This document shows positions 49,096 through 59,837 of a DNA stretch of 64,000 bases, piece by piece (position 1 is the stretch's first letter; every line of letters begins with the position of its first letter). The notes under the pieces are model-generated. The model had not been told where the DNA came from, searched no databases, and saw only the letters and a list, made by a program, of their open reading frames with translations. A program made the translations under genes and the position numbers. This stretch comes from Brienomyrus brachyistius (lineage: Eukaryota; Chordata; Actinopteri; Osteoglossiformes; Mormyridae): positions 17,222,461 through 17,286,460 of the forward strand of contig NC_064548.1 in the NCBI RefSeq assembly GCF_023856365.1, given 5' to 3'.

Positions 49096-51747
49096 AAGTT
49101 GATGATAGGTATTCCCAAACCTCTCCTCAAGGGCACCTCAGTCACTCCATGTATTCATTGAATTTCACCACCAGCTGACTTAATTAACTATGTTCATTAG
49201 CTAATATCCTAATCAGGTATTAATTACCATACATATTAGAGCGCTAGTGGTCGAGTCAAAAAAATTCACATGGGTATATTTGATGGTTGCTCCAAATACT
49301 GGGGTGACTTTAGGACAGGTATTGAAATCACTAATCTAAAACACTTTCTCAGACATTATATCATAATAGGAAATTATTTAAACATAATTTTCTTTGACTG
49401 CCTAAGACTTTTGCAGAGTACTGTACCTCATGAGAATATTCAGATGTCAATGAGGTATGTAGCTCCTGGGCTGGACTAGAAATGCCTGGATGGTTTTTTT
49501 CCTACATGTGCGCAGTTGACCTGTACACACTGGGGTATTTTCCATGCAATTTCACATCTAGTCCTGGATTACATTGTTTATGTCAGTGAGCAAGCCAGCT
49601 TCCAGGCAAGGAGTTGCTGGCCAATCAAAGCAATGCTAATTTTCTATGCTAATATCATATCATTATCTCGAATTAACATCATGCTACAGTAATTGCAGAG
49701 AAGAATATTTAGTGATATACATTTTTAGGGATCATTTCAGGTCTCTAGGTGAAGTCTTCCCATATTGGCTACTTGTTTCTTTTCTAATATCCCAATCTCT
49801 TTTGAGTATTTTCAGCTGTGAGCACAAGTGTTACAGGCAGTTAGGAACATGTGTTCTGTCTGTTTCATCTAACATTTAAACCCTTGGTGCTCTTTCAAGC
49901 AAAGTCCAAGACTCTCTTCGGACTATTTCTCCAAGTTCTGACTCCCTTGGTCTTTGGCTAATGCCTTTGAATGTACTACTTACTAATTCTCTAGCTAGTC
50001 ATAGAGCACGTTTACCATTTTTATTATGCCTTACTTCCCAGCCTTCCCTCTGGTTCGGTTCAAATGGTCAAATCAAATTTGTGTACTATTTTAGCAGAAT
50101 GTTTCGCACAGAGTGGAAAATAAAAACCCTTAAACACTTCAGCTGAATGATGTAACACAGTTGTTTACGGCATGTAGCCTACGTTCCATCTAAGGCAGTG
50201 TTTCTCAGCCCAGTCCTTGGGGATCCCCAGTCAGTCCGCTTTTTTGCAGAAGCTAGGAGGGAGCAAAAGACTAACCTAAGGAGTCTGGAAATGTTTCCTT
50301 CTATCGATGTTTTTGGGACCCCTTTTGGCAGAGCACTGCTTTCCGGAATAGTTTTTTCCGGGACACTGTGGTACATCGCCATACCCAGCCAACATTTTTT
50401 TGTATTGTCTTGTGTTCTCTAGCTGTTTTCCTTTAGCTCCAGGGAATGTCATCATGGTCTGCAGCATATCGTCCATTAGATACTACTGTGACTGATTGTC
50501 AGTCTCTTTCCATTATCTCCGTGAGAAAACTGGAATCTGGTAGCTTTGTGTCATTGTTTGCGGACGCATCCTTACCTATTATGGGCTGTCAAAATTTAGA
50601 CTACAATAATAAAAATTAAACTAAAAGTCTTCAGAAAACAAATTTATAGAAACAGTTACTGGTCCCTTTTGGATGAGTAGTACTGCTCGTATTTTTCTGT
50701 TTTACACTAATAATTTGCACTTTTATTGATTGCTTAATTGTATCATCTATATCCATGTTATCTGGCTAATAACAGTTGATTATTAAACAAAATCATTACA
50801 TATTTGTGTTTTTTTTCTGATTTAAAAAAAACTATAATAATTTAATATAAATATTTATGACCGTTAATCTTTTTGGAATATTAAAGAAAGCAGACTTATT
50901 TTTGTGGCAACCTGGTTTAAAATGTGCTGAAAATTTAATAAAAAATTTACTTTATCTTTCAAGACATGTGCCAGGGCTGCAATTAGAATTAGGAAGACTA
51001 GTTACGGCAATAGATAAAGATTCCTCAGCATTTCCATTTGTGCGACTTGAATTCATCCTTGTAAGAAGGAACCAGTTTAAAACAATGCAGAATTCCGGCA
51101 AAGTCGTTTCAATTGTACATGTGTTTCTATGCTGTTAATGTGTTGCAAAATGGGATCCGCATTTCTACTGTGCCATGTTATCTGTCTGCGGCCACGTCAA
51201 AGGTGCGGCGGGTGGGAAAGTTGTGCTAGACTTTATCCATCTTAAAATAGACGTTCCAGGAAATGGCAAAGTTTGAGAAACGGAGTGTCTTATACTGTAA
51301 TCCTAATTTTGGTGCCAGTTTCAGAGAAAATAATACCATTTAGTCTTTGTACTAGTGATGGAAGAAATTGAACGTGCGGATCTGCTGTGGATGAGTTATG
51401 CTTGTCAAACATATGCTGTCACCCACCCACTGCTTTGCTTTACTGCCTCAGTGGGTTTAGACAGACCATGATTGACACTGTACAATAATCTCACTCAGCA
51501 GCGGATTCAATGCCTCATTTGTCCCATCTTTAGTTTGAACCCAGAGCAGCAAAAACATGTAGAGAATCCATATTTGTGGCTTATGCATCTTATTTTCACT
51601 ACAGAAAACCAGAGCATTACAAGATGATGAGGCATACTTCTGTGTATCTCCTACCTAGTGAGAAATATATATTTTTTTAAAATCTCACAGGCACATATGG
51701 ATCTAAAACTTGAAATTTGTAGGCTCTTAGTTAATCTTAAATGGCAG

Positions 51748-51815
51748 GTCCTTGAGGGTACAGCCAAAGTGACAAGTAATTGTACCCTCAGAGGTACAAA
51801 TTGGTACTTTTTGAT
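51748..51815. repeat. Short inverted motif of a fish repeat
   Basis: GAGGGTACAG and GTACCCTC form a small stem, with AGAGGTACAAATTGGTAC following. This matches a common fish element edge. Confidence 0.45.
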
Positions 51816-52978
51816 ACTTTTTTATTTCTGATGAGTGCCACATTTAAATTAGGCTGAGCTTCACTTTTAATTTACTGAAAATCAAAGTATCAGAGTGTTA
51901 ATGGAAGAATCGCTGTTTTTATATCTTATGAAAATGCCTCTGTAAAACTAAAATATACTTGTACTGTTTACACAATAAGTAAATATTTCTAAAACAAAGA
52001 TATAAAATCCCATGCCCATAAATTGATGATACTATAATTAATTGTCAATTTCTTTGATTAATCCATCTTTAAAAATATCTTAAATCTTAATTTAATGTGT
52101 TTTTTCTGATTTTCACAAGGAATTCGGTATGGGGTAAATTTGTTTTTATAAAAGTGTGTGTGAGCCCAAAACCTTATCAGTGCACTTTGTGTACGTAAAA
52201 CATGTGTTAAGTGTGTTATTGTACCTGTCTGGTTTAATTTTTTGCATTTCATTCAGTCAATGGTTCCATCAGTGAATGTTTGGTAATCAGTTAAGACACT
52301 AACTGTAATAAAAACCAAGACAGGCTGCTGAACACCATGTAGTCTGACTGTTTGAAAGGTTTTCTCCTCTGACCTCCAGTGAGCGCATACAGTACCTCAG
52401 GCGTTCCCTGTGTGTCACGCTGAAATTTCATTTCTGAATCTCTTATATCAAGGTCATTTTGACATCGCAGTTTAGGAAGAAATCATTCAACCCAGAAAAA
52501 TATTTTACTGAGTGAGAAATGAAATATCTAACATTTCCCCTGAGAAATAAAAAATACAGATTCGAGCAGGAAACTTTTCTAGGGGTAAACAGAACGTAAA
52601 AAATTGACAATGTATTTCATAAAGAGGTTTCCAGGAAAATCTGTAGGGTGGAGAAAGACAATTCTCTCTATCCCAAATTCATTAACTACCATAAAATAAT
52701 GCTTTTTACCTAATCAAATACTGTTTGAATTTTCTTCTAATGACGCGGCTACTCTTGTAGCATTGTACAGTCTATGATGCCACAACCTACAGTTCGTAAG
52801 GATAATGTTTGGGGAGAAAAGGTAGAACTTTTTGTTCACATAAAGCATCATGGTACCAGCAATTTAATTGGCAGGTATTTAAGTATATATGTAAGATTAT
52901 TCCAGAGATTCACATCTTTCAGATTAATTCATTCCGTCAGGGATCATGCTCATGCTAAAATGGTTTTAATTTTAAATT

Positions 52979-53040
52979 CAATTCATTTCAATTCAATTTA
53001 TTTTCATACAGTATAGCACCTTTCACGGTAGAGTCCATCA
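52979..53040 (+). repeat. Fragment of the repeat type seen at 17838
   Basis: CAATTCATTTCAATTCAATT, then TATAGCACCTTTCACGGTAG and AGTC. Confidence 0.5.
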
Positions 53041-53214
53041 AATAAAGTATTAAATAAGCGTTTGTTTGCTTTTGCAGCTGGTAGATGAAGCATACATCAG
53101 TAGACTGGAATTGGGTGAAGCAGCATCAGTCTCAGTAGTAATTTATATTTAAATGGCATATGTGATAATGGCTAAAATACTTTTAATAACATCGGACTTG
53201 CAGGGTAAATATAC

Positions 53215-53403
53215 CTTAGCGATGTGCACCAAACTATTTAAAGCATGTTTCTTTTCATGAAGCTTCTTCTTAGTCTTCCCTCTTCTTCTTTGAATAAACT
53301 CCGCTGCCACTGCAGTCCCAGCCAGACCACAGCCAAGCCACGGAAGGCAGAGCTTCGCTGTGTCAGAAGTGTGTCTGTGTAGAGCGAACGCCAAACTCCT
53401 CAC
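53215..53403 (-). CDS. Low-confidence first-exon-like open frame
   Basis: ATG at 53403 opens 63 codons and ends phase 0 at a donor-like AAG|GTATAT (53215/53214). The peptide is basic in its second half (IQRRRGKTKKK). No matching downstream exon and no family are recognised. Chance is the simplest reading. Confidence 0.15.
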
Positions 53404-55464
53404 CGCTACACAGACTCTCCTCTCTCAGGAGATCCTGCATAAAAATTACACTCTGGTTACATTGTGATTATTTGGTTGGCCGATTACTGCTTGACCACAA
53501 AACCCTTAGGCATGTCTGAGAGTCTCATTGGCTTGCCCAGAGACATACCATTGGTAACGTGGTGTTACGCCCATCCGTGTTTGAGTGCAGCCACAGAGAA
53601 GAAACACATGGCTGAAGCTAATGTACAGTGCTCACAGAAAATCTCGGGACTCTTGCTTACTTCAGTGAAAATACTGCAAATTGACTGGTTTTATGACAGA
53701 AATCATTTCTTTATTCATTAGTTTACAGAAAATATATACCACGCAAAAAAAAACAACCAGTAGTTTAAAAAATATGTATATATATTCAAAGTTAGCAATA
53801 CATTGAAAACCAAATTATAGTTCTAAAAGAGCTGTTCTGAGTTAAACAGTTCATTGAGATGCAGTTCCATTGGGCGCTTTTTAATTAGTAACACCTTGGC
53901 AATAACATAAGAAACCAAATGCGTGTGTAGTATCCCTTTGGGAGCCAATGACTACACTTGCAATTAATAGCAAAATGGCAAGAACAGAACTGAATCAGAG
54001 TCAGTCAAAAAAATTACGACATCTAATAAAAATTAAATCTCTGCACAGAAGATATGTGCAGATATGTTAAACATTGCCTGTCAATGGACTTTTGTTATGA
54101 AACCAATAATTGTGCGTCAATTTTAGCGAATTGAGCAAGTGTCCCAAGACTTTTGTGAACTTTGTTCATCCTGGGGCTCCTCATCATATAAACCTACCGC
54201 TATTGCTTGGCTTTGCAAACCCAGAGACGGGATACAGGCATTTGATTAACGCATCAACAGTTTGCAAAATGGCAGGACTTCTTCCACTGCAAAGACTTTC
54301 CATGCTCCCATGCAGATAAGCATCAATATTTGTCATGCTTAGAAGTATGTATATTAAACCAAATCCAGCTCTGTCACTGAATGTAGGTAGTAAAGAGATG
54401 GAGAGATTAAATTTTTGTTGACCACACGAGTACAATGCTAGGAGAAACCGCTGGAAACTGGAACTGTAATATCTCCACCATTTCAACTCTACATGAAACA
54501 TCAATTCCGATATTTTACGGAGATCTTCAGTAAATCTTCAGCTGATCGTCAGTCATCTCTTGTGTCCTTTTTTCTCTGCTCATAAGCCCATGAAGCAGCG
54601 GCATCTCTGGTAACTGAATACCGGCAGTAAGGAATTAGCCGTCTGTCGTTGTCGTTCCTTGTCTGAGTATCGGTGGTGTACCCCTGCCATCCGTGAGACT
54701 GCGTGTACATTCTCTGCCATGCCTCCGCTTCCCTCCTATGTGATGGGCCTCTGTTCTGAACAGCTGGGCCTCCGGAGCACATCTGGATCCAATGTTGCTG
54801 TGAGTTCCATCTAAGGTCAGCCTAGTGGTTTGGGCTAACACAGGGTTTCAGAATCGCTGCGTCACAAGAATTTGATCAGGACTGCGTGCCTATATTTTTT
54901 CCTATTCATTCTTTTCAGGCCATCACGTTACACAGATTCACTAGTGTTATTGCACCAGCTTCAGCCCAGTTTTGCAGAAACAGCATGAACAATCCTGGTA
55001 AAAGACCTGGAAATTTTAACTAAGAAGCTCTGGGTTTAGAGAATGCCTTGCTTCACAACTCATCATGTTCAACTAGATTGCATACTACAGAAGTGGATGG
55101 AATTTTAAGCTAAAACTAAAACTAAAGTAACTCAATAAAACGCTAAGCCTAATAAAAATATCAAAATGCTTCTTTTTACCAACAGCAAGATACAAAGGAC
55201 AGGATGAATTGCCTCACTAGAAAAATATACCATGACAGCTCAAAAAAGATCAAAGGATAAAGATCTTTAGGTGTTTAGGATTTTCCTGTCCAAATGTCCC
55301 TGTAGATGTATTCACCTGCCTGTTCAAAGGCACCATTTGCCGATTTGTAGGGAGCCTGATTTTCTCTATTTATTGATCTCATTTTGCACCATTCGCAACC
55401 TTTTGCCTGCTTTCTGCCATAGGAGCTGAGGTACTTTGTGACAGAGGCACACTTGCCCAACACT

Positions 55465-55630
55465 AGGGTGACCATACGTGCCCGGGGATCAGAATATTAA
55501 TGAGTTTTCACCTTCACAGACCAATCAGGTAGTGCTTCTCGCAAGAATATTAATGAGCTTTCCTTAACCCCACCCCCCGTAAAATGAAAATTTGTGTCCG
55601 TGGAAACCAGGACGTCTGGTAACCTTACAA
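55465..55630. mobile_element. MITE-like foldback
   Basis: AGGGTGACCATACGT at the left mirrors ACGTCTGGTAACCTTA at the right (about 11 of 15 pair). AGAATATTAATGAG occurs twice inside (55491 and 55543). Confidence 0.5.
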
Positions 55631-56392
55631 TTAACATTTTACAATCTACACATGATTGACACAATACATGTGCATAAAACTCTTTTTCGACAAAGCGGAA
55701 AAAACGCTGAAGTAAAGTTTATTAAACGTCAAGCAAACGACGAGATTCACTGTTTACATGAAAACAGATGCAAACTTGCAACACTGGGTCATACGCATTG
55801 CAGCGCTAAACTCAGACAAACCACCGACTTTTGAAAAACCACCTGGATGACTGGTTAGTGGACCAAAAAGAGGGGGTGTGTCTGGGGAAACCCTGTCTGG
55901 GGTAACGCTGATCATACTAAACCATATTAACAGGCTTTATGGAAGTCTGGGGCTTTCACTGTAGAGAAGAAGGACAGATTCTTAAATTCTTTAAGGTGGA
56001 GTTCCACGGGGGAGCATAGATGGTAAGTCAGTGTTAAAATCATCAGCTCTCTGAGAACGTAGACAGCCCATTCATCATTGTCACTAAGACCTCGGCAGCA
56101 TGAGGCATGTGGCCCGGATCTCACAGCCTGAACAACCATCAGATAGGACTACAGAGCCAAAGCAGTCATATACATTACACATCACCAGCATGGAGACAGC
56201 AACAGTGTAAGGTGAGGAGTTTGTGTGGTTTTGTTGATTCTGCAGGGGCATCATTAAAACGAGCATCAAGATGGATCAATGGAGACGCACATCTGTTTTG
56301 TAGCCCTGTTAGCATAAAATCTAGTACGTTGTGCTATTGCAGTATTTTAGGCATGTATATCAGCATGTCTATGCGCCTCTGATCTTCGGTCT

Positions 56393-56602
56393 GAGCCCCA
56401 GCCTCAGCAGAATGTTGACATGTCTGTGGGCCCTTGAGCAAGGCCCTTAACCCCCAGCACCAGGGGTGCTGCACATTGCCTGACCCTACGCCGTAACCCC
56501 CAAGCTATGGAGAGCATGATGGGCTAGGCAAAGAGAAGGGTTACAATGTACCTGTACTCGTACTTGTGAAAATAAAGGATTTATCATATATTTATCATTT
56601 TA
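56393..56602 (+). mobile_element. SINE family B variant (AATAAAGGATTTATCAT tail)
   Basis: GGTCTGAGCCCCAGCCTCAG, CCCTTGAGCAAGGCCCTTAA, CCAGGGGTGCTGCACATTGC, GGAGAGCATGATGGG and the tail GTGAAAATAAAGGATTTATC. The tail matches 21112-21350. Confidence 0.75.
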
Positions 56603-57829
56603 TTTGCAACCTACATGAGAATTATCTTTTACAATATTGTAATACTTTCATTACCAATAGTAGGCTGTTTTGGCCACTATCGGTGTAGAACTGGGGAAAA
56701 CCAATGTTAATCCAATTGACGAAAGTCCTTAGGACTGGAAACAATTGCTGAGGACTGGCGTTTCTTATCAGTCACTGACCGGTTTAATCTGCTTTCCACC
56801 AATTAGTTTATCGCTTCCCATACGGCTAAACTGCAGAAGCGAGGGTCCGTTGGCACAGAAACCGGGCGACATAGCGATGGATATGTCAACGATGAGTCAC
56901 TGGCGTCTTCCCCCAAAAAGATGCTTGGAAACGAGAAGACATTTTTGTTAGGTTCACTCTTTCCAGCCATGTAACGGTCAGCATCTGGGCAGGTTTAAAG
57001 ACAGATGCAATCTTGACATAGTAGTGTCCATCGAGTTTCAGCGAGGTGGTCCGGCAGATTAAATCATAATTAAGAATAAGCCTGCATATCTGCAGCAGAT
57101 AACCTAGCATATATGACGGCAGAGGGGCTGTGCTGCAGAAGATACAATCTTTATCTCAGAAAAAAGTGTTTCGGGAGCTGGGGGGTAGTATTATTTCAGG
57201 GAGAGTTTTGAAAGCGGAAGATGATGCAAAAACAAAAGTAGAAGAGAGATTAAAAACATTACTGTATTATTAATGCGCATTGCATCAATATATTTTTTAG
57301 TTCTTTAAAATCAATAATAGGTTAGCCTGCCCTCTCCTTTTAAGAATTTCTACTTTAAGTCAAAATACAACTCGCTGATAGACTGGCCAATGCTGACCCC
57401 ATGTGGTCAGAAAAGAGACGTGTTTTTGATTCAGTCGTTTTTAACTTGGCCGATTTTTTTGTTTGTTTTTTGCTTTTTCGCTGCTGCTTGTCATTATTCA
57501 TTTTTTATCAAAAAGTCTATACTATACGTCTATTTATTTGTTTTCGTGCTTGTTTTATGTAACAAAATTATTTAGAAATATTAAAACATTACACATGCGA
57601 AGTACAGTATAGCCTTTTTACCGTATACTGTACCAAGCACCTTCTCCAGTTAAATCCTATCAGCTTTCTTATTAACAATGCTTCAGCGTGGATCCATTTC
57701 TAGGTTTCCTGCACTGTTCCTGCTACTGTGAAATGCCTAATTGGCTGGAAAAGCACATTTGGCTGGTCATGGCCAGACATAATTTTGAATTAATACTGTA
57801 GAGTTTCAGAGGAGCAGAACCTTGCAGAG

Positions 57830-58020
57830 GAGGTATGGAGAGCAATAGATGCATCCATGGCAATTTAGCTTATAGAGGATGATTTATAGCATTGCAGTCT
57901 GCTAATGGCTCCGACCGTGACTCCAGTGTCTCATGAGAGGCTGCACCTAACTAGCTGTGCATCATCAGCCAAGCCTGCCACTGTCCGTCCAGCTGCTTAT
58001 TTTTAAAGGCAAAAACGTGG
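57830..58020. promoter_or_regulatory. Possible enhancer in putative col8a1 intron 1
   Basis: A mixed-composition, repeat-free block with AT-rich homeodomain-like cores and CTTATTTTTAAAG, a good MEF2-type site. About 1.8 kb upstream of the coding exon. Judged by eye only. Confidence 0.15.
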
Positions 58021-59202
58021 GTGTCTCTATGCTACTTTGGGGTGTCTCATAACTGATTCATCAAGATTTCAATCCATTTTATTAAAGGAGAATGCTTTTC
58101 AAAACTGGAAAATAAGCCCCGGAGAGCATTACAATTTAGAATCTACATGTACAGTTTCTGAGTGAATTATTTCACTTCTGTGATTTATTTTGTCCCACTT
58201 CAAAGTAAAATGGCACTTAAATCGAGGTCATGGATTAACTGCCTCCTTTGTCATGTTTTTAATGACATTTTTATCACTGCTATGTGGTTCAGTGAGGCTC
58301 ACTGCTTTAAATGCACTTACTATGACATATTTTAGTAACTTTATTTTTACAAAGCGCAGTAACCCCTTCACACAACTGAGTGTTAGACCTACGTGTCGGC
58401 GATCCCCGCTCGTCATACTCAGGCATAACAGTCCCCTGAACGAACATAAAAAGTCTATTAGTTACCAATTTCTAAACAAAACAGTACTGTACTGTACACA
58501 TTGCATGTTAATTTGCCTTGTTGTTTCTTATCTGTACATTTTATATAATATACAAACCATCTAACTTATGTCTCTGTCATGTACAAGTTATTACTGTACG
58601 CATCGTTTACTAGGTATTGGACCCATTATTTAAAATGCAAAATTAGACTGAAAAGATTCCACAGTGACAAAGACAAGTTACACATGAGTGAGACTGGTCG
58701 CCGAGACAAAGATGTCTGGCGTACCCAAGTCAAGACTTTAAATATTAATGATACAGTATAGACTTATACTAACAAATATTATGTATCACTAATATTTATA
58801 TATTGTATGATTTTATGTGATCATTGTGAGTATTGTTTTTGGCCTGTGATCTTTCAGCAAGTTCACAAAATATTTCAATTTGATTTTTCGCAGCCAACTT
58901 GCAAGCAGGCCTAACCGAAACCGCGAATCACAAGTGCAGGAACACGAAAGGGGGTACTTCATTTATCCAAATTTTAGTGCTATATAATTAGGCTTTTTGG
59001 TTAGGGAATTATTAGGCAGGGGTTGCATATGGGAGGGGGGTAGTTAGGACAATTCCATGAGCCCTTTAGTGACCGGGGTTCTAAAACATTTGGAATATAA
59101 TTGGAATGGTCTGAATTGGGGGCCCAATACCATATGCTTTCATGGGGTCCAAACTCTCTTGTTAGGTATGTTGGTGGATTTTAAATATGAGTAGTATCGG
59201 GC

Positions 59203-59568
59203 TGGGCGGCATGGTGGTACAGTGGTTAGCACCATTGCCTCACACCTCTGGGCCCCAGGTTTGAGTTTTCGCCTGGGTCACATGTGTGTGGAGTTTGCAT
59301 GTTCTCCCCATGTTGTCATGGTGTTTCCTCCAGGTACTCCGGTTTCCCCCCACAGTCCAAAAACATGCTGAAGCTAATTGGAGTTGTTAAATTGCCCATA
59401 GGTGTGCATGTGAGAGTGAATGGTGTGTGAGTGTGCCCTGTGATGGGCTGGCCCCCAATCCTGGGGTGTTCCCTGCTTTGAGCCCATTGCTTCCGGGATA
59501 GGCTCCAGACCCCCCCCCCCCCCGACCCAGTAGGATATGCGGTTTGGAAAATGGATGGATGGATGAAC
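59203..59568 (+). mobile_element. SINE family A, full length
   Basis: GGCGGCATGGTGGTACAGTG and GTTAGC form the A-box region and CCAGGTTTGAGTTTTCGCC the B-box. The body includes TGTGGAGTTTGCATGTTCTC, CCCTGTGATGGGCTGG, a C-run (59510-59523) and the tail AAAATGGATGGATGGATG. This is the best-preserved copy. Confidence 0.88.
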
Positions 59569-59828
59569 TTGCCTTGCATGATGTTTAAGTATTTTTTGTT
59601 ATAGGTTGTTAACATCAAAGGTAAAACTCTTTATAATGAGTATAAATGTGTAATAACAGTGTGGTTAGGTGTAGGCCTGAGAAACACTGCATGTATTTTT
59701 CAACAGTAACTGTTTTCCAAACAGTCCAAAACTAGCCTAGTTATTTGCAGAATCAGAACACAAAAACCTAATTAGTTTGCCAGTTGTTCTGTTGTACTTG
59801 TGTCTCTCACTCCTTCTCCCACTACCAG

Positions 59829-59837
59829 GTCAAAGAA
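59829..59837 (+). other. col8a1: 5' UTR part of the first col8a1 coding exon
   Basis: The polypyrimidine-rich stretch at 59803-59828 ends in CCACTACCAG, a good acceptor. The start codon follows 9 bases later. An acceptor upstream of the start codon implies at least one upstream non-coding exon. Confidence 0.7.

Larger units (their letters stand above)
40158..59828 (+). other. Putative first intron of col8a1 (about 19.7 kb), no gene seen inside
   Basis: If the exon ending at 40157 belongs to col8a1, all of this is intron. It holds the repeats listed separately. I recognised no other protein gene, tRNA or small RNA in it. Stretches 42642-45447, 49100-55460 and 56600-59200 are mainly unassigned AT-rich DNA. 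Confidence 0.35.
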
